Shown here: in pieces, positions 33,105 to 44,512 of the stretch
Position numbering within the stretch: position 1 is the first letter of the stretch
How the letters are laid out: each line of letters starts with the position of its first letter
Position numbers and translations under genes: made by a program
Origin: Anastrepha obliqua
Taxonomy: Eukaryota; Arthropoda; Insecta; Diptera; Tephritidae
Assembly: GCF_027943255.1 (NCBI RefSeq)
Contig: NC_072893.1
Span: 59,924,001 to 59,988,000, forward strand
DNA: 64,000 nt
Direction: 5' to 3'
Notes under the pieces: generated by a model
What the model saw: the letters and a program-made list of their open reading frames with translations, nothing else
Database searches by the model: none
What the model was told of the DNA's origin: nothing

Positions 33105-33610
33105 ATAAATATAAAATTTCAACTTTGAACTCTACGGTTGGATGAGCTGAGTGACGGAAATGCCTAAGTATATACGTAATACGTACGTAACAGTAAATCA
33201 AAGGCATGCGGAAGGGAAATTGAAAATTAAATATTTCTTATAAAAAATTAATTAACCACTAGTTTTAGACGAAATTACTTCAATGGGAATACTTTGGAGA
33301 TTAGGGAGAAGGGTGATAGATTGAGATTTGATTGACTTCAAATATTCCCATTTTAATCAGTTCTTAGCTTTAAGTGATGCATACACACGAATAATCCAAG
33401 ACATTAGAAAGTGGCAGTTGCTGTTGAAGGGATCAATGATTTTGTTTTTGGTATTTTGAGATAATTTGGGAGAATCAAGAAGAAATCCATTATTAAACAT
33501 CGGTAGATGGCTGTAGCGATCGATATCGCGTAAAGTATCGATCAAACAATTTAAAGTATCTGCTCATTGTCAAGGTGACATTTCACACTTAAAAACACAG
33601 TTTGCTGTTT
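33105..33610. other. Unidentified DNA
   Basis: No gene or element recognised. Confidence 0.35.
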
Positions 33611-33619
33611 TTTGTTTCT

Positions 33620-34240
33620 TCCATTCAGTTGTGAGTTACAGAAATCGACAAAGTGGCATTTCGGTACACTATACAGTTTTTCTTTGCTAAAGCCGAAAAT
33701 GCAAGCCGGGCCGCTGAAATTGGGAATGTTGTTTATGATGCCGATACTGTAATAGTAAATTATGTGCAATTTTGGTTTCGTCGCTTCCATTCAAGCATTT
33801 TTTATGTTAAAGATGCACCTCGCACGGGCAAATCCGTCGTCAAAAACGTCGATAATGTCAGAACTAATCGGAGTTGACCGGCATGTTGGTAGCCGTAACA
33901 TCGCGTAGAAGCTAAAGATCGCTCATAAAACAGTTTTAAGCCATTTGCGCAAAGTTCAATTCAAAAAGAAGCTCGATGTTTGGATGCCACACCAATTAAC
34001 ACCAAAAAACATGATCGATCGAAATCCATCCCAGCCAGCCATCCCACCAGCCCTGGTCAAACGGAATGAAATGGACCCATTTCTTAAACGGATGGCGACT
34101 GAGGATGAGCAATGGGTCACATACGACAATACGACAGCTGACACGGCTGAAATGACGTCCAAACCAAGACTAACGACCAGAAATATTCTCCTGTGTATTT
34201 GATGTGACTTGAAAGGAATGATTTATTATGACTTGCTTCC
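33620..34240 (+). pseudogene. Irritans-like mariner transposase relic
   Basis: The plus strand reads FRYTIQFFFAKAENASRAAE, VQFWFRRFHSSIFYVKDAPR and TGKSVVKNVD. After frameshifts it continues HLRKVQFKKKLDVWMPHQLT, RNEMDPFLKRMATEDEQW (the position of the first catalytic Asp, normally GDEKW) and VTYDNT. TRNILLCI follows, and another frame gives LKGMIYYDLLPYG. Later blocks with the second and third aspartates are missing or unrecognisable. The blocks are those of Himar/SETMAR-type mariners. Many stops; inactive. Confidence 0.8.
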
Positions 34241-34689
34241 GTATGGCCTATATGACCTATAAAGTGGACACAAATTATGCAACAAAACGGTGCATATTTG
34301 GTCTAAATCGGATAATCCAAAACATCTTAAATAATGTTTTAAATTTTACTCAAAAATTAAGGGTTTCTTTTCCCCATACTAATATTTTTAATACGCGACA
34401 AACGAAAACACTAAGAAAAATTAAATATCCCAAATTGTCCAAGGTATTGCAGATTTTTGACAATTATTTGTGATACGTTAATATTTAAAATAAAATTTAT
34501 TTGATACAATTTATCCTATAGACTTTGGCAATCTTAGTCAGGGTGTAACACTCAGTTGAACAGCGCGTAAAGTAAGCCAAACGTTTTATGGTAACGCTCG
34601 TTTTGCAAGAAGTGCATTTCGCGCTTTACGTGATTTCCATTTTCAACTAAAACAGATACGTTAACCAGCAAATCTGCAGCACTAAAGGA

Positions 34690-35255
34690 ATTGAAAACTC
34701 ACGTGGCATTGCCACCCACAACGAGTAACAGTTTTGTGTGGCTTTGGGCTCACGGAGACATCGGACTGTAATTCCTCGACCACTATAAAAATGTTGGTAA
34801 AAGTTATGATATGTAAATAAACGTTTTATGGGGTCTGAGTTAGATGACATGGACTCAAACAATATGTGGTTTCAACAGGACGGTGCTTCTTGCTACACAA
34901 CCCATGAAACAATGAAGCTATTGTGAACGAAGTTCCCACGACGCAGTATCTCACGAAACAACGAGGTCAAATGGAAGCTGAGATATTACGGTTTGACCAC
35001 TATTGGGCGTCTTTCTCTGGGGATACGTAAAAAGTGTGCACTTTACCAATAAGTTCAAGTTGATTCCAGTGCTGAAAAATGAAATCATAAGTGCCAGAGA
35101 ATTCATAATCGGCATTTAACGGATATTGTGGTTGATGCTGTTTTTCATTTCGAAATTTATGACGTAAGACTAAATGAGTTCACAGCACCAGAGAGAAATT
35201 TTCTTATTACATTGAAAACTGAAGAAAATGTTACAAAACGGGTACGCCATTGGAT
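34690..35255 (+). pseudogene. DD41D-like mariner C-terminal relic
   Basis: From 34845 the plus strand reads MDSNNMWFQQDGASCYTTHE (second catalytic Asp), TMKLL-stop-TKFPRR and SISRNNEVKW. A frameshifted block with LSLGIRKKCAL then corresponds to DFFLWGYVKxKVYA, which normally carries the third Asp. Closing residues (HLTDIVVDAVFHF) resemble a transposase C-terminus. The third Asp itself is not readable. The element is cut by the TTAA MITE at 35256. Confidence 0.55.
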
Positions 35256-35988
35256 TTAAGGGGTTAGGGGTAGTCAGAATTTTCAAAAAATTGATTTTTT
35301 TTTTGCATTTTCTTAAAGTATAATGTTTTAAAAATATTGTGTAAAAATTTGAAGTGAATCCGACAAATACTTTTCAAGTTATTCAACAATTAACAAAGGG
35401 CGCTCGGCCGCTCCGGAGCCGATAGCAAAACTTTAAATGCGTTTTTCTCAAAACTATGTTTTTCAAACTGGTGAACACTGTAACTTAAAAACCGCTACGT
35501 AGATTTCAATAAAATTTATACAGCTTTTGAAAAACATAAAAAACTTGTGCCTGATCGAAGGATTTTTTTTTTTTTTCAAAAATTTCGATTTTTTTTTAAC
35601 AATTAACTGTTGGTTTTTTGCTCTAAAATCTGGAAAAAATTTTCTGAGGCCGCCATTTTGTTCATTTTGAAAAAAAAAAAAAAGCTTCGATCAGGCACAA
35701 GATTATCTATTAATAAAACTAATTTTTCTTATCCGATTGGTTTTAGATGAATCTGCAAGGACTTGTGATGTTCACCGCAAGGGACTTCTGGAGAAACGGG
35801 CTTCACACAAACAGCGATAACTTTTGCAATTATTAATTTTTTTTTTTTGAAATTTTGGTGAAGTCAAGTTAAAACATGATGTTTTTATGCTATGTTTTTA
35901 TTTTTGTTAAATAAATTAATTAAGTAGCAAAAAAAAATTCGTGAAAATCATCATTTTTTCGGGCCTCTGACTACCCCTAACCCCTTAA
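35256..35988. mobile_element. TTAA-flanked MITE, family 1, copy 2
   Basis: The element spans 35260-35984 (725 bp) between TTAA at 35256-35259 and 35985-35988. It has the same ends as copy 1 at 3616 (GGGGTTAGGGGTAGTCAGA). Interior blocks such as GTGAATCCGACAAATACTTT, GATTTCAATAAAATTT and AAGGACTTGTGATG are shared. The middle differs (copy 1 has ~100 bp absent here and vice versa). Confidence 0.9.
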
Positions 35989-36984
35989 AAGGCTACAATT
36001 AAGTAAAATAAACTACCAGGACCTAAAAAGAGTGGAAAATCCAAACACAGTGTATCTACTCAAAGATGATGCCCATATTTTTTCCGAATATTATCCCGAA
36101 TTTGTCAATAACAGGAAAATGGTTAAATTATTAAGAAAATTAAGAAAAAAAAAACAAAAAACTTTGGATAGGCCAATTTTTTATTCGACTTCTGTGACGT
36201 CCCCTATCACGTCAATCGCTTCAAAAAACTTTTCGATGAATCGAAACTTGAGATAGAGGGCACCTTCAATTGGCTACTTCTTTGTTCGATATGTTTGGAC
36301 TCTTCCCACTTGACGAAAAATTTGCAGGTGAAAGCAACAACAAAGTTATCGAAAATTCACGACTAGTATATAAAACTGGTATAACTCACAAATTCCAAAA
36401 CTACTAAATCTTTCTTCTGGCATCAGGCAAAGTTTCATAAGACCGCGTTTATACAGAGACACTTGTGCTGCTTCAGCTCTCCGAATTCCTTCTTGATGTT
36501 CCCTTCGTATTCATATGCCTTGCAACTGTTATATTGAAATTTACATTCAACAACAACATTGAGACGAACGAGAACACAAAGGGCGTTATCAGAGCACGAG
36601 TATCACAAGGAACAGGTTGAAGCAACAAATGTTTACCTGTTTGAACGCGGCCTTTTTAATACTCATTAAATGCATCCAAAGGAATGTTACTTTTTGCAGC
36701 TCGTTTCCAGTGTTACCCTCATAGTTGCTTCAGGTTTCCTTCTTCTATTCTCGAATAATCCAGGAGACGAATCGAATTGGCCTAGGGCCATACCAGTTGA
36801 TTATGAAGCATTGGAAATGGTATTAACATTGTTTTTGATCCAATAGTTGGACACAAGATGAGACGCAAGACATTATCTTAGTCATTGCACATCATCGAAT
36901 TCCGGATTACACTTCCACTTGACGAAGTAATGCCGTCACCTTCCATCTTATCAGATTCAAAGTAATATTCGTCAGATAATAGAA
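35989..36984. other. Unidentified DNA
   Basis: No gene or element recognised. A 74-codon plus-strand frame at 36032-36256 is lysine-rich and featureless. Confidence 0.35.
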
Positions 36985-36987
36985 AAC

Positions 36988-37180
36988 GTTTTTTCTAATA
37001 GCGGTCGCCCCTCGGCAGGCAATGACAAATCTCCAAGTGAGTTTCTGCCATGAAAAAGCACCTCATAAAAAACCTTTTAGGTCCCTCCATTTGAGGACCA
37101 ACGTCAAGGCGCACGTTACATGTGGGAGGATAAGCTCGGCCAAACAGCTATCAGAAGTGAGCGCGCTAATTATTATTTTT
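36988..37180 (+). mobile_element. tRNA-derived SINE, 5'-truncated (SINE-A)
   Basis: Starts TTTCTAATAGCGGTCGCCCC and continues TCGGCAGGCAATGACAAA, GTTTCTGCCATGAAAAAGC, AACGTCAAGGCGCACG, GGATAAGCTCGGCCAAAC and GCGCGCTAATTATTATT. The tRNA-like head is absent and the TCGTTCGGAGTCGGC block is deleted. Confidence 0.85.
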
Positions 37181-38575
37181 TTTTATCTCACTGATTATCC
37201 ACTTTTTTTGAATACAGTTCTTTCATTACAAATATGTCTCAAAAGTTGATATCCTCACATTCGTATTATGAATCACTCATTCGAGTTTGTTAGTGTATCA
37301 GAAGATTTATATTTAACGATATTTCCTTTCGAAAACAAAATCCTCAACTTTTTGCCATACAAATTGAAATACTATTTTGTTATTGCATAGCATTTGGGGC
37401 ACGCAAGCAGGTGTGAATTGGCCGCAATAAAACAAAGATAAAGAATCAATTCCACTCTTTGCAAGCACTTTCGTTTTTCAGCACAAGTTCATAAAATAGC
37501 CCACTAAACCAAACCTCCGTTGCTTTGAAGCAGCAGAAAATTATTCACAAACATTGGTAAACTACTAACCAATAGACAAAACTGCGCCACTTTACGGCAC
37601 TGCAAATTCGTTTTATTTACTTTTCTACTTTGTTCCCCTTCTGTATTTTATACTTTGCAGCATTCTTTGTTTGTTTTTATTTTTGTTTTTGAAGTTTTCA
37701 ACCACACAATTTTACGTCTCACTGCAATTGCAAATAATGACTATGCTGTTGTTGTTTTTGTTATTACATAAATCAATAGTGATGACAAGTGCAACAACAA
37801 TCCCACTGTCAAGTCAACTAACGACATTAAAGAGAAGAGTGAGAAGAGATCTGAGTTGTTATGGTCATAACGGATGATGAATTCACAATGCAATTGCAAG
37901 TTGCAGGTAAATACTTTGGAAAGTGAATTCTAAAGGCTGACTGAGACAAATAGCGTTAAGGTTAAACGGCGCATAATGTCTGGCAATTGAAATTTCATCT
38001 ATACAAGTGGCTACAATAATAACTATACGAAGACAGGACAGTATTATGCAGCTCCATAATTGAAATACTCAAACGAAAGTAAGAAAAAAAGTCGTCTTTT
38101 CTTAAAAATTGTTCTTTGTCACTAAACCTCTAGAAGATGCACAGTAAATTTTTCGGATGCTTCATACATTTGGTATTTATTCTGCATCCCCCACATTGGT
38201 TTTTGGGGTGAGTTACTTGTACAAAGTGACCGCGGGGTTGATTGATTCGAATGGTCATTGCAGGCAAGGCAATCGTTTGACAACTTCAAAGGAGTGTATG
38301 ACGATGCTCAACCTCAACAGTTTCTCATCACAAAACACCAGATGCCAAGGAATAGTCGAGAGAGTGGAAGTCTCATAATGAATCGTAGCCAAAGCGGGGC
38401 AAAGCGGCTTAATTGGCCATAAAGCAATGGCGCTAGTTTTTGGATGAGTGCGGCTTCATTCACATGAAAAGGATAAAAGAATCATCAATTTTGCGAGGAA
38501 AAATAGGGATTGGCATTTAGATGCTTGTTCATTGTACGCCACTCAAAATGTGTTCCTCTTGTGAAGCAAGCAGCC
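37181..38575. other. Unidentified DNA around a short peptide-like frame
   Basis: Apart from the 46-codon candidate at 37737 I see no gene or element. Confidence 0.3.
37737..37877 (+). CDS. Candidate short secreted-peptide precursor (46 codons)
   Basis: The frame starts MTMLLLFLLLHKSIV, a hydrophobic signal-like stretch, then MTSATTIPLSSQ. It next shows TLKRRVRR, which has two adjacent basic cleavage-type sites, and closes with DLSCYGHNG before two stops. This arrangement (leader, spacer, dibasic site, short Cys-containing peptide with terminal Gly) is what a neuropeptide precursor looks like. I do not recognise the peptide, and at this length chance is quite possible. A donor-like CAGGTAAATA lies ~30 bp after the stop but is not in frame with it. 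Confidence 0.2.
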   Translation: MTMLLLFLLLHKSIVMTSATTIPLSSQLTTLKRRVRRDLSCYGHNG

Positions 38576-38579
38576 AAGA

Positions 38580-38900
38580 TTGACCCATGGCTCATCAACG
38601 CTGACCAACCACTCTTTCCAATCACTCCATAGCTTATGAATCTCAACCAGGCGGCGCGTGGCTTTGGTAAAACGAATAAAATCCTCTAGGCTAAGCTACA
38701 TGGGACTCGCATCATCTTGCGATGCAATCATCTTTCTGAAGCAGAAGAATCTTATTCCACCGAAAGTTGGGCACTCCCATTTGTAATGAGAAGCTTTCTC
38801 GTCTTCTCCTAGGCGCAATTCACATAAGCCCAAATATCTTACTTTAATTATGCCGACGTATAGTTTCACTAGACTATTTCGGCCAAATACAGATCTCAAA
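38580..38900 (-). pseudogene. Non-LTR retrotransposon ORF2 C-terminus
   Basis: Minus-strand reading has YLGLCELRLGEDEKASHYKW, ECPTFGGIRFFCF and SPM-stop-LSLEDFIRFTKATRRLVE. These correspond to the C-terminal zinc-knuckle region (CRLCGEDEETSxHxxxECPAF) and the following SLxxFIRFTKATGR tail of RNase H-bearing non-LTR elements. The first two cysteines are lost. A possible RNase H start (VIVYTDGSLV) lies ~750 bp upstream on the same strand near 39650, which would make one degraded element. Confidence 0.6.
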
Positions 38901-40105
38901 ATACATTCGCCTAATTAAATAGAAATTAATTCCCATTGCTGTTTGTGACGTCAAGGAGCATTTTAAACTGTCGGCTGAAGCTGAGACTATGTAAGTATTT
39001 TTATTGTTTCCGAGGCAAAAGTCGGCTGACTACAGCTTTGTGTGTTGGAGTGCCAATTGAGGGCCAATTAATTGCTCCTCCAAAATTAACAAGTGCGTAG
39101 CCCTTGACATATCGCACCCTAAATACAAAAGGGTCACAACTCAAAATTTTCCACACTCGAGCTTGACTTGTTTACAGTAGCACAGAAAACAAACTATGTG
39201 ACATATCACGCTGAAATTTGCCATGTAAGCTTATAACAGTCCTACCAAAAAACAAAAAATGTATTTTTGCCATATGTCATCCGCGGACCGTTTTATTGAT
39301 AACGTCTCGTTCATATTTGAGCAGAAGTACATTTTGAGTTGTGACTCTTTTGTATTTAGGGTGCGATATGTATGTATTGGCCCCCGTAAAAGTGTAACGG
39401 CATTGCACTCGCCAAGCTTCCTTAGTCTCATCTTCGAGTTTACCTATATACCCGATCAGGCCTTATTAGCTGCTTGAATATCCAGCTGAAGAATTCGCGA
39501 CCTTCCTTTTATGGCCTTTGTAATACCAACAGCCGCAGATCGCCATGTCTATTACACACAACTACATCAAAGACAGTAATATTATTACCATAGAGAAGTT
39601 GATAGTTGAAACTGTGTCGAAGATTTCAGCTCTCTCACTAGAGACCCATCCGTATATACAATGACGGATAATGCATCGCAATAATCTCCACAAGTTTGGC
39701 TTTTAAAATTCGCCACAATCGTCCAGTAGGAGCTACTAAAAATATTAGTTTTCCTATATTTCCTGGTGTGAACAGTGTTGAGAACTACGTACCACATCAG
39801 CAACGCATCTAATCAACCTGAGAACTTCATCTAAACTTTATTACCAGGCATAGCCTCTATCATAGCTTCATGCTTTTAAAAAACAACTTGTGTGACTTTA
39901 AGAGGTTTTACTTTGGCTAATAAGTTATGATTTGTCATAGAAAAATATTCCCATTACCCAATATTTTATTAGCTGTTCGTCCGAATTTCTTCTCTCATTT
40001 GTGGTAAGCTTCTTGCTGCTGTTCCAGTATTTCATGCTACCAAATAATGGGAAATGGCTCAACAAAAAACAAAAACAAAATTAGAGCAAGAATGAGTCAG
40101 ACATA
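38901..40105. other. Degraded retrotransposon space, otherwise unidentified
   Basis: The minus-strand VIVYTDGSLV near 39650 may be the RNase H start of the remnant at 38.6 kb. The rest is unrecognisable. Confidence 0.3.
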
Positions 40106-40655
40106 TACGAAGGTCATTTGAAAAGTTCGTGCAAAGCCAGAGAGATGGCACTACTGGCGCGTATCGAGATTATGTTTAGTTAGTAACATCTCTTGAAATA
40201 GCACACCCAAGTTTCAGCCAGATCGGTATATTTATATGTGTTTGGTATTCATTTGAATCGAGGAAGTCGATGTATTTTCCTTTTATATTATGGCAACGCT
40301 CACGCCTCAGCAGCTGTGGGCGCAAAATTAATGGAAATAGGGTTCGAACTCATTTAAAATTCCCCTATTCTCCATACTTGGCTTCCTTCAATCCCCCGGG
40401 CTACTATTTGTACTCCAATTTAAGGAAATTGCTGGCAGGAAAAAGATTTTATTCAAACGAGGAAATGATTGCAGAATCGAATGGCTATTTGTCTGGAATT
40501 GAACCAATCCTCTTATTCGGAAGGGATCAACAAACTAGAACAGCGTAGGACGAAGTGTACGAACTTAAAAGGGCTCTATCGAAAAGTAAAAAAGGTTTAC
40601 CCCAAATAACCAAGTAGTTTTTATTTTTGCACAGACTTTTCAAATGACTCTCATA
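40106..40655 (+). mobile_element. Mariner deletion derivative with intact ends
   Basis: The element spans 40108-40653 between TA pairs. Ends CGAAGGTCATTTGAAAAGT and ACTTTTCAAATGACTCTCA form an inverted repeat, followed inward by TCGTGCAAA/TTTGCACAG. The C-terminal transposase survives in frame: FPYSPYLASFNPPGYYLYSN, LRKLLAGKRFYSNEEMIAES, and in a shifted frame YSEGINKLEQRRTKC. The third catalytic Asp block (normally SPDLAPSDYYLF) is damaged. The N-terminal half is deleted. Confidence 0.85.
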
Positions 40656-42189
40656 GAGCTGGAAGGAAACTATATTAGCAAAAAATGTTTTTACTGAAAA
40701 CAGAGTTCCTTATTGAATTTAGTTTTTTGATCGGCCCTCGCACTTCTAAATGAAAGTAGTGGAAACTATCGCCTTTCAGTAACAAGACATGAAATTTCTC
40801 ATCATTTTGAATTAATAAAATCGTATATGAAACAAAGATTTTACTACACCATTCATCAGCATTCATACTGCATACGACCAGAATTTCTTTGTCACTTGAG
40901 TCAATCCAGTCAATCAAAAAAAAGAAAGTACTGATTGTAAGCTGCATTATTTAAAAAAAAAAAACATTTATATTTTAAAATGCACCAATATATAGTTAAT
41001 ATTCACATACCGTTAATTTTTACGATAATATATATAAACTATACATAGATGTCAATGGAAGCCGCCAATACTTTTCCATAGAAATCAAATATACTTATGT
41101 CCTTTCACTGGTTTTGTACAACCAAAATGGCAGCGTCAACTTATTTTAATTGCATTGCTTTTAAGGCTTGAAGCCCAAATTAAATATATATTATAAGTAA
41201 GTTCGTCGACGGTTCATAATTCTCCATTAACCAGGCTGTCCGCCAAGCAACCACTTCATGTTGTAAAGAAAATACTCGTAAGCAGTAAAAATATTCAAAT
41301 TGAAAATTGTTTACCAGCGCTTCGCAACCAGTTTAATTAGTAATGTTAATGCCGGCGACAAGCACCTGGGGGCCAGGACGACGCTCTACACTCCTGGCTG
41401 TCCACCAACTGACGATTGCGCCACACTAGCTCATTAACACGCACAGGCAAAATTTCAGTAATTTCGTGTTAATTGCATGCAGTAATACTTATTCTCCAAT
41501 TCATACTCGGTTGGACTTAAATGTTGAAAACACTGGCGGTGTTTACTATAATTAAAATGTGTGTGCTTGATGTGTCCGAACTCGCCCAACAACAAGTTTA
41601 GCATACCTACTATTTTGTGTATATGCCGGTATATAGGACATAAATTCCAATTCAAAATGTCTGGCCCAGAATTGTCGACAGGGAATTTTCATGTACTGTT
41701 ACGAGCATTCAAATATCGGAACTTTTCATTACCATTCATTACCATTTAGTGGTGAAAAAAATGTTTTAAAAGAATTTGCTAAAAACCCATAAAGCCCTTG
41801 AGGTTAAGAGACTTGACATATTTCATGGAAACCGCAAGCAAATTATATTTAAAAAAATATATCTCTTATCTGCACCATATTTGGAGTGAGTCAAAAGTAT
41901 TGGATTTATTTCTTGTTTTGCTTAAATCGCATGTTAAGTATTTCTGAAATGGATTCAGCTCAGAAAGTGCCCTGTATCTCTTATATAAATGAACAGCGCA
42001 TTCGCGGTTTTCAAATTAATTTTGTCAAAGCTGATGCGTTCCTCAGAGGTTGACATCCACAAAAGACACCGAAAACTAAGGCGAATTTATTTAGTTAGGT
42101 ACGAGCTGTAAACCCTGTCAGCTCTGATCTTTTTCTATGCAGAAAACTTTTATAAATTATCATTAATTTTAATAAATACATATGTACAT
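40656..42189. other. Unidentified DNA
   Basis: No gene or element recognised on either strand. Confidence 0.35.
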
Positions 42190-42457
42190 AATTGGCGCTT
42201 GAATTTTTATGAGTATTTGACCGAGCTACTATAAAGTTTTACGCTGTCTCCGAACGGCAGATGGTTTTTTTTCATGAGGAGCTTTTTCATACCAGAAATA
42301 TACACGGAGGCTTGCCATTGTCTGACAAAGAGCGACTGCTATTAGAAAATATTAGAAACAACGTTTTTTATTCATTTTCAGTCTTCTTACTCGGGGTTTC
42401 AAACCTGTGCACTTCTAAATAGTAGTCACGTATACATCCATTCGGCTACAGAAGCCT
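42190..42457 (-). mobile_element. tRNA-derived SINE, diverged (SINE-A)
   Basis: Minus orientation: tail at the left (AATTGGCGCTTGAA), body words CTCCGAACGGCAGATGG, ATGAGGAGCTTTTTCAT and GAGGCTTGCCATTG, head at the right ending CATTCGGCTACAGAAGC. The B box is altered (GGTTTGAAAC). A ~50-bp gap removes the TGTTGTTCC region. Confidence 0.85.
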
Positions 42458-42604
42458 CCGTAAAAATAAAATATAGTTTTGAGCCTTTACAAAATGTTAT
42501 ATATGAAAGCGGTAAGAATGTTAACTATAGCCCACAGGAACTCGACAGTATCGAAAACACATTCATATGAGTGGTACGAATACAAAGAGTTTACACCGAA
42601 CTGT

Positions 42605-42760
42605 ACTGTGTTCTGGTCGTTCAACCAATTTCGCTACCAAAGAAAACATTGAAAAAGAAAAAACAAACTTACACTGGAGCATGTTCGGCGGAGCATCAAA
42701 CAGAAATCAGGCAATATAACTATTTTACTTGGATCGTTAGAAAGCGCTTTGAACGATGTT
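42605..42760 (+). pseudogene. Possible mariner helix-turn-helix fragment
   Basis: One plus-strand frame reads STNFATKENIEKEKTNLHW. This resembles the ATKENIEKVKxLxLEHRR block between the two helix-turn-helix motifs of some mariners. Nothing else in the neighbourhood supports it, so this is a low-confidence call. Confidence 0.25.
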
Positions 42761-43730
42761 CTGGAAGCGAATTGAGTTGAGGAGCGGTTTGTGTCAAGAG
42801 TACTGAATTTTTCACAAGCACAATGAAGCATTGATGTAGCAAAGTCGCTAATTTGTTTTAGTCAAAATTGTATCAAATATTCCATTACGCTTGAAGAAAC
42901 ATTGGTATATGGATAATATATCAAAAGGGGCCAACAATACTCAGAATAGCGCTTCTCGTACGAAACAAAATCCAAAACTCACTATCAGGTCGATTTAAAT
43001 CAAAGTTTTGTTGACCAGTTTCCTTGATTGGCGCAATTTGGTCATACATGCCCACAAAAAAACTATTTTTGTGAAGAAACAAGCAGTACTTTATCATGGT
43101 GAAAAGATTTCAGTGGTCTGGCCAAGATCAGGAAATTTTAAAGAATCAGCTGACTAAAGAGATGTGACGTCGGTTTTTTTAAGTAAAACGTGAGATTGTG
43201 TTGGGAAAAAATCAATACAGTCTCCACCAACATTACTTCGTTGCCGTGTGAAAGGATTTTAGTGGGGTGCTGAATAACAGAATATTTGGCTTTGAGCGAA
43301 TTCGACAGAATCAGCTGATGGGTTGATGTCACTTGGGATATGTTTAACAAAATGTAGCTTGTATTAGTGATATATGTATGAAAAAATCAACACAATCAAT
43401 GCTCATATCATGGCAACGGTTTGTTGCGAAAGTCCGTAATTTAAAGTGACTTTTTGTTTGATTAAAATTAATATTTTTATCTAAATGAAGTGTGCGGTTT
43501 CTTAACGTTAAGCAAACTTCAATCAGGCAATCTAAGGGTTAGTAGTAACACGCTCACATTTCGTCACACTTCTGTAGCTCTTGCACATGTAGCTCTTGCG
43601 TGTAACTTAAATAGAGCTGCAAAATGGTGCGAGAACGCTGCTAACCACGTTTGTTTTTTGAAGTGAAAACTTCTTTAGAATCGTTGGGAGTGATTTGGGA
43701 AAAAGTGAAACGAAAAAAGCGACCAACTTG
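42761..43730. other. Unidentified DNA with two similar inverted-looking segments
   Basis: AATCAGCTGA segments near 43145 and 43310, together with a similar one at ~26790, suggest a further decayed repeat. I could not define ends. Confidence 0.3.
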
Positions 43731-43732
43731 GC

Positions 43733-44040
43733 TACGAAGCGTTATATTATATGTTGATATAAACGTAGCGACGAACTAAATAAAAATAACTTTTATTTTT
43801 TCTTGTGATTCGAACCAAGGATTTTGGATCGGAAGCTCACATTGCTAGTCGCTCGGCTACCGCGCCATGCTGTAGGTGCTGGCCTAAAAGTTATTTAGTT
43901 ACGAAGCGTTATATTATATGTTAATATAAACGTAGCGACGAACTAAATAACTTTTAGGCCAGCACCGACAGCATGGCGCGGTAGCCGAGCGACTAGCAAT
44001 GTGAGCTTCCGATCCAAAATCCTTGGTTCGAATCACAAGA
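43733..44040. repeat. Near-perfect inverted pair of tRNA-like sequences
   Basis: Arms 43801-43900 and 43941-44040 are inverted copies with one mismatch in 100 bp, around a 40-bp spacer. Each arm holds a tRNA-like unit: GGCGCGGTAGCCGAGCG (A-box-like) and CTTGGTTCGAATCACAAG (B-box-like). The T stem has a mismatched pair, so a functional tRNA is unlikely. A ~50-bp AT-rich motif containing GTAGCGACGAACTAAATAA occurs directly repeated at 43733 and ~43900. A-rich tracts flank the outer ends. Confidence 0.85.
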
Positions 44041-44057
44041 AAAAAATTTTTTTTAAA

Positions 44058-44267
44058 CAGATATTTTATTTTATTTTATGATATGTTTATGAGGAGCTGT
44101 TTTTCATGGCAGAAATACACTCGGTGTTTTGCCATTGCCTGCTGAGGGGTGAGCGCTATTAGAAAAATAGTTTTCCTTAATTTTGGTGTTTTCACCGAGA
44201 TTCGAACTGACGTTCTCTCTGTGAATTCTGAATAGTAGTCACGCACCAACCCATTCGGCTACGGCGT
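44058..44267 (-). mobile_element. tRNA-derived SINE, 3'-truncated (SINE-A)
   Basis: Minus orientation with an essentially full head: CCGTAGCCGAATGGGTTGG, TGCGTGACTACTATTCAGAA, and a B box AGTTCGAATCTC. The body reaches the CAGATATTTT region and then stops next to the tRNA-like palindrome. The 3' half with the AGGAGGAGGAGCTC block is missing. Confidence 0.85.
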
Positions 44268-44512
44268 TTGTTTAATTTTACTGATGCAAAAATGAGGGAA
44301 AATATTTGAATAAAGTTTGCTTACTGTTTACACATTTTCCAAAGGTGACGGAGAACCAAAAAAAAAGTAGATTTTCAAACAAATACGAGTGCATATGTGT
44401 AATTGTGTTAGAGTTTCGGTCACGCAGGTTTTGCTGGGGACGCTCATAATAGCAACCGCGTGTGTATTTTTATATTCGTAAATATTTTCATTTTTAAATA
44501 TTTACCGCAATT

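Noticed and set aside
43801..44040. Functional tRNA genes
   Set aside because: A-box-like and B-box-like motifs are present, but the T stem has a mismatched pair and no proper anticodon arm could be drawn.
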